64,000 bases of DNA from Prinsepia uniflora (lineage: Eukaryota > Streptophyta > Magnoliopsida > Rosales > Rosaceae). Below, piece after piece: positions 23,775 through 36,249 of the stretch; the first letter of the stretch is position 1; the number at the start of each line of letters is the position of its first letter. A program made the position numbers and the translations under genes. Location: NCBI GenBank assembly GCA_032719365.1, contig CM064872.1, positions 16,585,572-16,649,571 of the forward strand, in the 5' to 3' direction. The notes below the pieces were generated by a model. That model was given only the letters and a program-made list of their open reading frames with translations, was not told where the DNA came from and did no database searches.

Positions 23775-24175
23775 AAACATTCATGTCCGGTTCCCCTGAA
23801 CCGTCATGATCCATAATATCCATAATCAGGTAACATGCCGGTTCCCATAAACCGTCATGTACCGTAATAACATAACCAGGTAACATGCCGGTTCCCATAA
23901 ACCGTCATGTACCGTAATAACCAACAAGGGTTCATGCCGGTTCCCATTAACCGTCATGAACCATAATACCATAACAAGGGTTCATGCCGGTTCCCATAAA
24001 CCGTCATGAACCTGGGAATCCATTTAAGGTTCCCTGACCTGACCTGAAATCAAAGCCGTAAAGTGACTGGGTCTCGTGCCCGAACATAGGACATCAGCTG
24101 GGCACCGTGCTCGGAATCTGAAGTCATATGCCTGAGACAAAACCAAATGGGTCTCATACCCGAGTTTATCCTTTT
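23775..24175. repeat. Tandem hairpin array, CATGCCGGTT type
   Basis: Five imperfect hairpins with arms CATGCCGGTT and AACCGTCATG around a CCCATAA-like loop, about 55 bp apart, between about 23786 and 24011. A run of GGGT/ACCC, GGGC/GCCC and GAGC/GCTC stem-loops lies on either side (for example GGGC-CACT-GCCC near 23379 and GAGC-CACT-GCTC near 23438). It sits at the same place in the LTR as the other hairpin arrays but with other sequences. Confidence 0.75.
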
Positions 24176-24743
24176 AGAAATCCAAGGCCATTTCATTAAA
24201 ACCAATAAAGAAATACTGACCCGTATAAGCACCGTATAAGGCCGAAACTTCGAAATACGTGCTTATACGTAACCACATACAAATGCACCCATGGAATTAC
24301 AAACAAGCATTTAAAACATATAATAAACATTTATGCATGCACCAATTTAGAAAACAAGGTCCACTCACAGACCGTCCGAGCTGCCGCCTCGATTTGCGTG
24401 CCATACGGCTCCCCGAGCCGATCACCGTCACCGGGACTCCCAAAACTGTCCAAATTGTAATAGAAGGTTACTAACTACTTGATTAACCTCCTACCAAAGC
24501 CCCGTAATTTTCTGATATTTTTAACTATTTTTAAAACCGAACCTAAACCTTCCGATGCCCCGAAACATATCGAGACGGTGTCTGATCGACACGAAACCAG
24601 TCCCAAAATGTTCGTTACATCAAATAGAAGATTTCCAATGTTGAACACCTTCCCAAATTCCCTGCCACGCGCCCTCACGCGCCGCCTGAAGTGGCTGCGC
24701 GTGGGCTTCACGCGCCAGCTACAGTACCTGCTGATGTCATCGC

Positions 24744-24978
24744 TGACGTCAGCATGACGTCATCTGACAACTGTCAGGTCTGACATGTCAGACTCTGACA
24801 GGTGCCACGTGTCATGCTCCCATTGGTCCACGTCACTGTGATGTCAGTGCCACGTGAGAGTCTGACATGTGCCACGTGTCATCACGGCACTGGTCCACGT
24901 CAGTGACACGTGTCAGCCCCTGATTGGGCCACGTCACTGACATGTCAGTGCTGACTGTGCACTGACATGTGACACGTG
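24744..24978. promoter_or_regulatory. Cluster of bZIP/bHLH-type motifs in LTR
   Basis: Two TGACGTCA palindromes (24744-24751 and 24755-24762) and five CACGTG G-boxes (24806, 24851, 24873, 24907 and 24973) lie within 235 bp, mixed with TGACATGTCA-like palindromes. Plant bZIP and bHLH factors are known to bind such motifs. The position in the LTR and the local expansion suggest an enhancer, but this is inference. Confidence 0.5.
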
Positions 24979-26916
24979 TCGGCTGATGAGTGGTCCACGT
25001 CACCTGACAATCTGACAGGTGCCACGTCATCATGCCACGTCACCACCTTCAACCTCGCACAGCCGGTCCGGTCCAACCCTTGCAACTGGACCGGCGTAAC
25101 CGGTCCAGGCTCATTCCGGCCCAGTTTTTCACCGTTTTCAATCCTAATCAATCATAACCTTCCTATAATCGTCCTAGGAACCTAACCCAATTAATTAGAA
25201 CCCCTAAAACCCACGAAAACCTCACGGTTCAATTTTCCCGAAACCTCCCATGGCTTCCCCGACGTCCATCCACCACCAAAACCCCTCTAACAACTCCCTA
25301 GCAACCTATTTAACTCAAACCAATCGTCCAAATCAATCCATAACATCAAAATCCACGCAAAAATTGAAAATGGGCTTACCGGGTACCCGCTCGGGTTCTG
25401 GGTTCCCGCCACCGCCCACGGCGGTTCCAGCCACCAGCTGCCGTCGTTAGTCCTCCTCTCTCACCCTCTGGTCTCAGTTATGGTTACAAGGGAAGGGTTT
25501 GGTGTTTGGGTGAGAAATGGTGATCGGGTTGGTTTGGGAAAAATGGGAGAAATGGATGCACGGTTAAGGGGTTTGATGCATGAATGAAATTGGTGTCCAT
25601 TGGATGGGTGACACTTGTCACTCATCCATTGGGCATCAGGACAAATATCTGGGCCCACTAGAGACAAAACTGCACTTTTTGTCTCGTAGAACGTGCCGTT
25701 GTGAATAGTAACCTGAAACTTCTGTGAACCGTAATTTCGCCGTCGAACGTCCGAATTCGACGTGCCGCCTGTCTACGGATTCGTATCGTCCTTATCTATG
25801 TAACGGTCTTTGGCCCTCGGCCATCGTACCTCCCGATCAAAAAGTCAACATTTGACCCTTTTTTCCAAAATTACCAAAATGCCCCTAAACTTCCGAATGT
25901 CATAACTTCCTCCTCGAATGTCGGAATTGAACGTGCCACCTGTCTATGAACTCGTGACGTCACGAACTACGTCACAGTCATCGGTCAAAGTCCATTTGAC
26001 CGTCCGATTGAAAAGTCAACGTTTTGCCACCACTAGGGGCAAAACGGTCATTTCGCATCGTTCGTCCGATTTAGCCTAACTAATCACCGATTAACCTCAC
26101 TAATCGTGATTAGTCACTAATCTAATCTAGGAATTTGGGACGGGTCGTTACATGCCACCTGTCTACGGACTTGTGACGTCCCGAACTACGTCACAGTCAT
26201 CGGTCAATACCCAATTGACCGTCCGAACTCAAAGTCAACATTTTACCCAAACCAGGGGCAAAATCGTCATTCTACGCTAACTGCCCAACTAAACACCGAT
26301 TAGGCTCACTAATCCCTCCTTAAACACTCTGCTAATCCCACCTCTCGGGACGGGTCGTTACAGTTTTTGCTCCATTTTCAATGTCTAAAATGATAGGAAT
26401 GAGATTAGGAACATTTAGGAATGAAAATGGGTTAAAATGGACTTTAAAATGGACGGTTTGGGCCTTGAACCGGTCTAGATCAGTTCGGACCCGGTTCGAC
26501 CATCGGAGAAGACGGTGAATAGTGCCCGCACGTGGGCCTCACGCGCAGGAACTTTCCTAGGGCGCGTGGGGGCGCGTGAGTGACCTTTTAGGGAGTGTTC
26601 AACATGTGAAATCTTCTACTCAATGTAACAAACATTTTGGGACTGGTTTCGTGTCGATTGGACACCGTCTCGATAATGTTCGGGGCATCAAAAGATTTCA
26701 GATCGAGTTTAAAAATAGTTAAAAATTCCAAAAAATTACGGGGCTTTAGTGGGTGGTTAATTAAGTAGTTAGTAACCTTCTATTATGATTTGGACAGGTT
26801 TGGGAGTCCCGATGACGACGATTTACCCGGTGACGCTTACGGCAAGTAAACCGAGGCGGCAGCATAGGACGGTCTGTGAGTGGACATTGATTTCTAAACT
26901 GTGTTGCATGCATAAA

Positions 26917-29893
26917 TGACAGGACCCATCCCAATCCCCCCGGGATTAGTGCGGGATGACCCTGCTCCCGTCTGACACGAAGTGTCAGACAAGGGATATT
27001 TTCGTCCTTTGCCCTCCCGGGCTATCAGAGTACGCCAGGATCCGGAGGAGGCATGTGATATCTCGGTCCCTGCTACAGTCCACATCCGATGTCAACCTGA
27101 AGGGCAGTCAAAACATTAAAAACTGTGAGTGGACAAAACAAAGAGTTTATAAAAACATTTTAACGAGAAGACATTTGTACCCTCCACTAAAAAGCATGCA
27201 TGCATTCGAAAACCATTTATCCAAAACAACCATATGTGGGACTAAGCCCAAAGCAGATATAAACTAAGGTCGAAAGGACCACAATAAAAACGACCATACG
27301 GGCCACTGCCCAAATCCTGTGCACACCTGCACACACCACATATCATATATCATATATCCATCACATACATATATATAAGTCACACAACCAATCCTGTCAC
27401 GGTATCCAAAGCCACGCGCGCGCTACCCGGGTCTCAATCCGAGTCATCTCAAAGTCAAGGTCAATGTCCGCAGCCCACTGACCCTACCCGAGGTAATAGT
27501 AACCATAGCCTTCCTGAGAGTAAGGAACCCAACTGGGGGGTGACTCTACTCAGTCGGTGCTCCGTGACTACTCCGGGGTCCACCCAGGCCAACGACCCTC
27601 CCCGGAGGAGATAATAGAAGTAAAGGAAGGTAGACGAACATATATATACATAACATAAACATTCATGACCGGTTCCCCTGAACCGTCATGATCCATCATA
27701 TCCATAATCAGGTAACATGCCGGTTCCCATAAACCGTCATGTACCGTAATAACATAACAAGGGTTCATGCCGGTTCCCATAAACCGTCATGAACCACGAT
27801 ACCACAACAAGGGTTCATGCCGGTTCCCATAAACCGTCATGAACCTGGGAATCCATTTAAGGTTCCCTGACCTGAAATCAAAACCGTAAAGTGACTGGGT
27901 CTCGTACCCGAACATAGGACACCAACTGGGCACCGTGCCCGAAATCTGAGGTCATATGCCCGAGACAAAACCAAATGGGTTTCATACCCGAGTTTAGCCT
28001 TTTAGAAATCCAACACCATTTCATTTAAATCAATAAAGAAATACAGACCCGTATAAGCACCGTATAAGGCCGAAACCTCGAAATAGTGCTTATACGTAAC
28101 CACATAGAAATGCACCCATGGCATCATCAAACAAGTAATAAAACATATAATAAACATTTATGCATGCACCAATTTAGAAAACAAGGTCCACTCACAGACC
28201 GTCCGAGCTGCCGCCTCGATTTGCGTGCCATACGGCTCCCCAAGCCGATCACCGTCACCGGGACTCCCAAACCTGTCCAAATCATAATAGAAGGTTACTA
28301 ACTACTTAATTAACCTCCTACCAAAGCCCCATAATTTTCCCGTATTTTTAACTATTTTTAATCCCGAACCTAAACCTTCCGATGCCCCGAAACATCTCGA
28401 GACGGTGTCCGATCGACACGAAACCAGTCCCAAAATGTTCGTTACATCGAATAGATGATTTCGTATGTTGGAACCTTCCCCAGATTCCCTGCCACGCGCC
28501 CTCACGCGCCGCCTGAAGTGGCTGCGCGTGGGCTTCACGCGCCAGCTACAGTACCTGCTGACGTCATCGCTGACGTCAGCATGACGTCATCACTGATAGC
28601 CCCTGACAGTGACACATGTCACGCTCCCATTGGCCCACTGTCTGACATGTCAGTCTGACATTGTCAGATTTGACATGATGACGTCATCAGGATGACGTCA
28701 TCAGTCATCCCTTACATCGGTCAGACCGGTCCGAACCGGTCCGGTCCGGTTTTTCCTGCAACTTGGACTGGCGTAACCGGTCCAGGTGTCCTTCTCCCTC
28801 ATTTTCGGTCCGATTTCATCCATTCCAATTCCTAAATTCCTATTTCTTCATTTCCTATCTAACCCAATTAACAAAACAACTTAAAACCCCCTAAATCGAT
28901 CCCTAAAACTACCTAAAAACACCTAAATCCTAGGGTTCGATTTTGAACCAAACGGTTCAAGGTTTCAAAACTGCACCCATGGCTTCACAGCCCTCCCAAG
29001 CTTCCTAAAACCTTCCTAACACAATCCTAATAACCCATTTAATTCATTGGAAGCAACCAAAATGACCCATAGCAATAAAAATGGAAATTGGATTGAAAAT
29101 GGGCTTACAGTGAACCTCACGGGTTCCTCCTCCTCTCGCCGCCGTTGGCGGCTGTTCAGGCCTCCAGGCCAGTCACCTCAGCTCCCCTAGTCTCCCTGGT
29201 CCTCATGGCTGGTCATGGGTTAAGGTGGGATGGGTTTTGGGTGAACGGTTTGGGTGGAAAATGGATGAGATAGGGTTGTTTGGGTGTGTGTTTGAAATGA
29301 GGAAAATGGAAATGGCTTGCACGGTGCATGAAGGAATATGGTGTCCATTGGATGGGTGACACTTGTCACTCATCCATAGGGCAGGGATTAAATATCTGGG
29401 CCCCCACTAAGTCCAAAAGTTAACTCGTTCCGTAATTCGTGCAATAGTGCACTTGAACTTCCGTGAACCGTAACTTCGCCGTCGAACGTCCGAATTCGAC
29501 GTGCCGCCTGTCTATGGATTCGTATCGTCCTTATCTACGTAATAGTCCTCGGCCCTCGGCCATCGGACATGCCGGTCAAAAAGTCAACTATTTGGCCCTT
29601 TTAACTAAAATTACCAAAATGCCCCTAAACTTCCGCACGTCATAACTTCCTCCCCGAACGTCGGAATTGAATGTGCCACCTGTCTATGAACTCGTGACGT
29701 CACGAACTACGTCACGGTCATCGGTCAAAGTCCATTTGACCGCTCCGAACGAAAAGTCAACGTTTTGCCACGCCAAAGGGCAAAACGGTCATTTTGCATC
29801 TTTCGTCCGATTTCGCTCTACTAATCACCGATTAACCTCATTAATCGTGATTAGTCACTAATCTAATCTAGGAATTTGGGACTGGTCGTTACA
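26917..29893 (-). mobile_element. Solo LTR, Tekay-like, nesting level 2
   Basis: Termini are TGACAGGACCC at 26917 and GTTACA ending at 29893 (2977 bp, uninterrupted). TSD ATAAA (26912-26916 and 29894-29898) is perfect. It is closely related to 22997-26152 and in the same orientation, less than 800 bp away. The pair could recombine to delete what lies between. Confidence 0.95.
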
Positions 29894-30773
29894 ATAAATG
29901 TTTTATATGGATTATGAATATGATTCTATGATGTTGAATTGGATGATTGTGATTTATATGGTTTCACGCTTTACGAGGCAATTTACGTGCTTGAACGTAA
30001 ATTGAGGTTTTCCGATTTTACTCTGATTTTCCGTACTTATGGTTTTGGATTTGATTTCATGAAATGGTTTTGGATTTGAAAAGGTAAACTCAGGTTCGAA
30101 ACCCATTTGATTTACGAACTCTCGGACTTGAGGTCCATTTGATTTAACGAGGCATCGGGCACGAGGTCCAGTTGGTTTACGATTCGGGCCGGAGGTCTAG
30201 TTTGTATGTGGATTCTGGCCTAGGGCCCAGCTATGTGTTACAAATGGTTTTTATGGTTCATGACGGTTTATGGGAATCGGCATGAACCCTTGGAAAGGAT
30301 TTTATGGTTCATGACGGCTTATGGAGGCCGGGCATGAATCCTTGAGAGGTTTCAAGAATGATTTCAAAAGGTTTTTCATATGACATCCTTTATATATGAT
30401 TGTCTCCTCCGGGGAGGGTCGTTGGCCTGAGTGGACCCCGGAGTAGTCACAGAGCATAAACTGAGTGGAGTCGCCCCCCAGTTAGGTTCCTTAGTCTTAG
30501 GATGGGCATGGTTCGTTACCTCCAGGGAGGGTCATTGATCTACGAACATTGACCTGGGTGGACCCTGGAGAGACTTGGGTTTGAGACCCCGGTTACCACG
30601 CGTGTAGCATTATTTTACCGTGACAGGTTCTTGGATATGAAATATAATGGATAAACATGATTTCAATTGGTTTGGGAAATTTTGTTTTATGATGATAAAT
30701 GGATTTGGGCTGAGATCCCGCATATGTTTATTATGTTATGGTTTTCTGTAAATGGTTTTGGGCAGGAGCCCGT

Positions 30774-32572
30774 TGACTACAAAACTACGCATTAAATTAA
30801 ACATGTAATTGGAGTGTTATGCAATTTAAACCCTTTTTGTGTGGATGTAGTATTGGTAAATAGGGATCGTTCTTAACCGGGGAAATTAGGGAACATTAAT
30901 AATGTGTTAGTGGGAATGATAATGAATAAAAGAATGAATTAAAGAATAAAATAATCAAAGAATCAATAAATTAAAGAATAAAAGAATAAAAAATTAAAGA
31001 ATAAAGAATAAAATAAAAGAATAAAAGAATAAAAGAATAAAGAATAAAGAATAAAGAATTAAAAAGGGGGGTTTTGAAAAAATTTGTAATGTAAACTAAA
31101 GAAAATACTAACTAAGAATTAAAATGCAAATGCTCATGCTAATTAGAACTTACAAACCATATAGTAGTTTCATAGATAAAACTCACACTTTTACGTAAAT
31201 AATTTCGAATTAACAATCACGTTAATTAAACTACACCTAAAAATAGACTTCCTTCAAGTACAAATTTTGTCAAAACTCTAACATTTTGCTCATAATAAAC
31301 CAATCACGAAATCCTACCTTCATCATCTCAAATACTTACATATATCTTTCAATATTATAAATGCATTAACCATTAATGCGCGTCAAACATCAATATGCTT
31401 CAAACATTTACAACATGATTCACCTTAAGTTTATAATTAAACGATCAACATTTAATTTCTTCAATTCTACTCTAAGTGCACCGACAGCGGATTAAACACT
31501 GAATATCGAATTGAAGTTTAAGCACTAAAACATATGAAGTAAAAGAAATTTAGAAAGTAAAACACATGGAGATTGTATTCATACTTACAAATGTTAGAAA
31601 AAAAATACCAACACATATATTGAATTATAAGTAAAACCAAAACAATAACAAGAATTTAAGTAAAGGGAATAAAGTTACACTTTCGGAACCCAAGAACAGC
31701 TTGTGATTCCGAAAGTGGATGAAAACAATGGAAAGTTATTCATAAGGAATACCGACAGCGGCTGGAACCTTATGAAAATGGAGGATAAAACATAAGAATG
31801 CGGACTTAAATTCTAGAATTATTTCGGAAATACTTGGCCTAGGTATTTCTTAAGGAAAGCATAAACATGTAATTAAAGATAAGTTTAAGAAATTCTAAGA
31901 ACATAATAAAGAAAATGAAACTAAGATAATTAATTAAGAAGAAAATTACAAGAAGTTACAAATGGTCCCCAAAAATAAAGAACAAAATAAAGAAGATGAA
32001 CTAAAAGAAGAGAAGAACTAGAGAGAAAATATAAGAACCTAAACTAAGAGGAGAAACAAAATGGGAAAAATGAGGACTAAGGGAGACTAATGGGGACTAA
32101 TGGAGACTAATGGGGACTACTGGGGACTCCTAATACATGAAATGACATCTTTATTTATAGATGGAGTGCTACAATTGTTTAAATAAAATTACAAAATTAA
32201 AATATAAAAATAACAATAAAATGATACATGAAGAAGTGATGGAAATGATGAGATTGGATGGATTTTTGGGAAAAGATGCTGATTTTGGGGAAAGATGCTG
32301 ATTTTTGGCTTGGGCTTCTAGATTTCAGCAGCTTCCCACCGAATTACCTTGCGATTTTCGGTGGCTTCTCATATTTCGTCCATAATTTCTTCGTCATAAT
32401 TCCGATCGGGACGATTCTTTCACCAAAATGCTCCAAATTCCAAGCTTTATTTATTTCTACAAAAATATCACAAAATAAATTATTTTATCTAATTATTTAT
32501 TATTTTAATATTAAAAGTCAAGAATAAATTGTATAAAAGAATATAAAATAATGCTTAATTAACGACCTATCA
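30774..32572 (-). repeat. 3' LTR of the Tat/Athila-like element
   Basis: It runs from TGACTAC to CTATCA. It holds an (A)GAATAA-rich minisatellite (about 30925-31062) and a pair of complementary CTTTCGGAA/TTCCGAAAG segments (31680-31716). The 89-codon frame at 32258-32527 is antisense to the element, is repeated in the other LTR and is not convincing as a gene. Confidence 0.92.
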
Positions 32573-33360
32573 AATACCCACACACTTAAACTTTGCTAGT
32601 CCCTAGAAAATACTAAAACTAAACTACGAATTCAAAATAAGTAAACCCTTAACCATTTGTCTCAATATTTCATTATTATCATGGCATAAAAGATTTTCAC
32701 TTAAATCATTTAAGCATATGGAATTCAAGAGTTAATACATGGTAACAAAATGTTTTAACAAGTAAGATAATGAGTAAATATGATGAAATGGATCTCTGCA
32801 TGAATAAGACAAGTATGAATCAACTCACAAGGATATGCACTCATAAATTCACTCAATTTGTGAGGGTTTGTGTTTACACTCAAAGTCTGTGAGAAATACT
32901 CACATAATCGAAATGAAATACTTTTACAAAATTTCAAACAAACACCTCAAGACAAAACAAAACATACTTGCACAAATGAACCAAAACCATAAGCTTACTC
33001 AAGTGATTGACTCCACTAATCAAAATTTACCTCTTAAGGATCATAAGGTCTTTACGAAGGTTGTAATGGAACTATGTTTAGAGGCAAGGAAAATATAGGA
33101 CAAGTGATGCTCAATTCGTTCCAAGACTCAATAGACTCCCAAAACGTATCATAACTTCCCAACCTTAGTGCAATGATGTCAGTAATCCATCCCTTTCGAA
33201 CATAGGCCTAATTCCATCATGTTGGGCCTCACAATCATTCTTTGTGTCAGATTTACAAATGTAAGGGACTTAACTCAAACATTACATAACCAAACCTTAT
33301 TACCTTGATCGAGACTCAACTTTTTTTTTCTTTTTTTTTTTGCTTTTTTTTGCTTTTTTT

Positions 33361-33394
<34 letters not shown>

Positions 33395-36249
33395 AGGTAA
33401 TAACATGTGTCAACAATACAACAAAACTTGAGTCGGTAAATCCAAATAATTCACATAAAAGTCTTTTCAACATCATTATTTTCTCCTTACACAATCTTTA
33501 TATCTTCAACCGAGTTCTTGGAACAAGGGTAAATGATGTCTATACTATGTTCAAGTGTTTAGATAATCATGGTGATGAAAGAAAGGCTTAATGAGGGCTC
33601 AAAAGGGTTAAAACTAAGGGGGTCGCAACTCGTGCGTACAAAATAGGGAACATGGATATTTGAATTTGTGGTGTTAACCCTAATGCCTTAATCATATCCA
33701 AAATCAGAGAGTTTATTGACTTAAAAGCTTTTAAAATCACATAGAATAAGTTCTAGTACTCTAGAGTTCATTAAAAACTATGACAAGCAGTTATGAGGCA
33801 TATGTATATCAATTTAAGCAAAGAACGTATGAATCACTCATCAAAGATGTATATAAAGTTCTAAAGCTCACATATGATTCATACTTATCTTATTATGCTT
33901 GTTTATGTACCAATTTACATGCATTATCTTCAAGTTATAACACTTAATCACAAAATATTAACAAACAAATTCAAATTGTAGTGATTATCTTTATGACCAT
34001 AACATATTCATTTATGTTTATTTTTGTCATTGACAAGTTAAATGGCAACTTAAGACTCATAAAAACACTAAGTTTAAACAAAAAGATTCAAGAAAACAAA
34101 AAAAAAAATTCACCTTTAAAAAAAAAAAAATTGGACAATTAAAATTGTAAACCATTCCCCCACACTTAAATTCTACATTATTCTCAATGTAGGAAAATAC
34201 GAAGTAATTAAACATAGAATCAAAGTAGGGAAGATGATTTACGAAAATAATAGGAAAACATTAAATAAACAAAATAAAAGAGAGTGAAGGGTAGAAGGAT
34301 AGCAAATCTGTATTGATGACTCCTTCACATCCCAAGAACACATTGGGTTGCCTCCCAACAAGCGCTTGAAGTTTAACGTCCATCCAGCCTAGACAGAGAT
34401 GCAAGTTAGTTAGTCAGAGATGTACGTTAGTCAAGAATGCAAGTTAGATATGCAAATTGAAGTTAAGGATGCAATTTATGTAAGTTAGAGGAAGAGTGCA
34501 ATGCAAGTTAAACTAAATATGCAAGTGAAGTTAAAAATGCAAGTTAAATGAAAGATGAAATGCAAGTTAGAATGAAAGATGCAAGTTAGTTAAACTAAAG
34601 ATGCAATTTAATTTTGTCATGACAAATAATGTAAATTAAGATATAAAAAATATTTACATGTCGGGGGAAGTCAAAGATATATATGGTTCACATAGCTTCA
34701 AAGTTTATATGGAGACTTATACGTCCGTGCGGCCCAAGTAAATATCTTGGATTAATTCAACTGCTTGGGCAAGTTCATGGGTGACCAGGTTAGAAAGAAT
34801 ACACACAAGAGGCATGGCTAATTTCAAGACATCCCGAGGCTTAAACTCTATTGATGTCCCTTTCTTAGATCCAAAACCCGTTATGAGTACCGTCTCTTGT
34901 CCTAGACATCACCCTCGAAAATTTCTTACTCCAGAGGAATTAAGGTGACTCAAGTGTTAACAATCACCGTGGGTGAGAGTTAACAAAAGAGTCTTTGCCA
35001 ATTAAAGATCAAAATCTAAACTTCGAAGCACAAGTGATCTACATATAGCCGAGACTAATGCATGAATGCAAGAACTATTTACAAGTATGTTTTTATGCAC
35101 AATTTACAAATATAACATGACAATTTACGTATAAACAATTTATACAAGTATGAACAATTTATTTACGAGTATGGTTTCATTCACAAGTAATGATATTTAC
35201 AAAACAATTTTACATTAACAAACTAATAAATGTATAAGATTTATTTAACAATTTAGATTTACACTAACACAAAGTGAAGATAAGATTTTTTTTTTGGAAT
35301 TTAAAAAAAATGAATAAATGAAGAAAAGGAATTTTTTTTAAAGAATTTTATGTTTTTTTTAATTACAAAAACAAATAAAAGTAAATAAAAGTAAAAATAA
35401 GGAAAAGTGAACATGTACCATAAGCATTTATGAACAATTAAAAAGAATGAACATTATGTACAAGTATGAACAAGAATAATATGGCAAGTAAGAGAATTAT
35501 AAACAAACATAAATGAAAGTCTATTATAAACAAGTATGTATGTATACTATGAAATATAAAAGTTATGAACAATTTATGAACAAGTATAAAAGGTAACAAG
35601 TATCATATATACAACATTTATTTACAAGTATGAATTAACACTAATATAAAGCTAAGATAAGATTTTTTTTTAATTTAGATTTTTTTTAAATTTAAATTTA
35701 AATTTTATCAAGACAAAACCAAATAAATAATTACATAAGAATAAAATAAGTGTGATAAAAAAGTTAATGGAATAAAAAAATTAATGGAATAAAGTTAAAG
35801 TTAATGGAATAAAGAAAAAGTTAATGGATTAAATTTAAAGTAATGAAATAAATTTAAAGTTATGTAATAAAGAAAAAGTTATGGAATAAATTTAAAGTTA
35901 TGAAATAAAGTTAAAGTTATGGAATAAAGTTAAAGTTATGGAATAAAGAAAAAGTTATGGAATAAAGTTAAAGTTAATGGATTAAAGTGTAAAGAAATAA
36001 AGTGTACAGAAGAAAAAAAAATAAATTAAAAAAAATATGCATTTATGACAAGTTCAAATGAAATTAAATTATGAACATTTATGATCAAGTATATATTAGA
36101 GACTATGAATAGGTAAAGTATGAACATTATAAACAAAAATAATATTCACAAAAGTAAAATCTTTAAACAAGTATAATATGCACAATTTATATACATACAC
36201 TAACAAATTAAAAATGATTTTCAATTTCCCCGGCAACGGCGCCAAAAAT
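32573..36249 (-). other. Non-coding internal region of the Tat/Athila-like element
   Basis: There are no frames over about 90 codons and no gag, protease or reverse transcriptase motifs. Contents: a polypurine tract next to the left LTR (minus strand GTGTGTGGGTATT, about 32573-32585), a TA microsatellite (33361-33392), a second purine-rich GTGTGGGGGAA stretch (about 34157, minus strand), a degenerate GATGCAAGTTAG array (about 34390-34620), an AAAGTTATGGAATAAAG array (about 35755-36000) and the tRNA-Asp primer site. Confidence 0.85.
36227..36244 (-). other. Primer-binding site, tRNA-Asp
   Basis: On the minus strand TGGCGCCGTTGCCGGGGA, five bases after the LTR end. It is complementary to the 3' end of plant tRNA-Asp and typical of Tat/Athila-lineage Ty3-gypsy elements. 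Confidence 0.9.

Larger units (their letters stand above)
22997..26152 (-). mobile_element. Solo LTR, Tekay-like, nesting level 3
   Basis: Termini are TGACAGGACCC at 22997 and CGTTACA ending at 26152 (3156 bp). TSD TGCCA (22992-22996 and 26153-26157) is perfect. It is longer than its relatives because of an expanded block of TGACGTCA, CACGTG and TGACATGTCA-like motifs at about 24740-25045. It is closely similar to the neighbouring 26917-29893, which has a shorter version of that block. Confidence 0.95.
17178..26362 (-). mobile_element. Solo LTR, Tekay-like, nesting level 2, split twice
   Basis: Termini are TGTCAGG at 17178 and GTTACA ending at 26362. TSD GTTTT (17173-17177 and 26363-26367) is perfect. 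It is broken by the solo LTRs 17429-20458 and 22997-26152. Pieces 17178-17428, 20464-22996 and 26158-26362 add up to about 2.99 kb. Sequence and hairpin type are closest to the LTRs of the gag-only element, so they belong to one subfamily. Confidence 0.9.

Noticed and set aside
32258..32527. 89-codon frame conserved in both LTRs of the Tat/Athila-like element (also 37781-38050)
   Set aside because: It is antisense to the element, conservation is explained by LTR duplication, and several changes alter residues without constraint.
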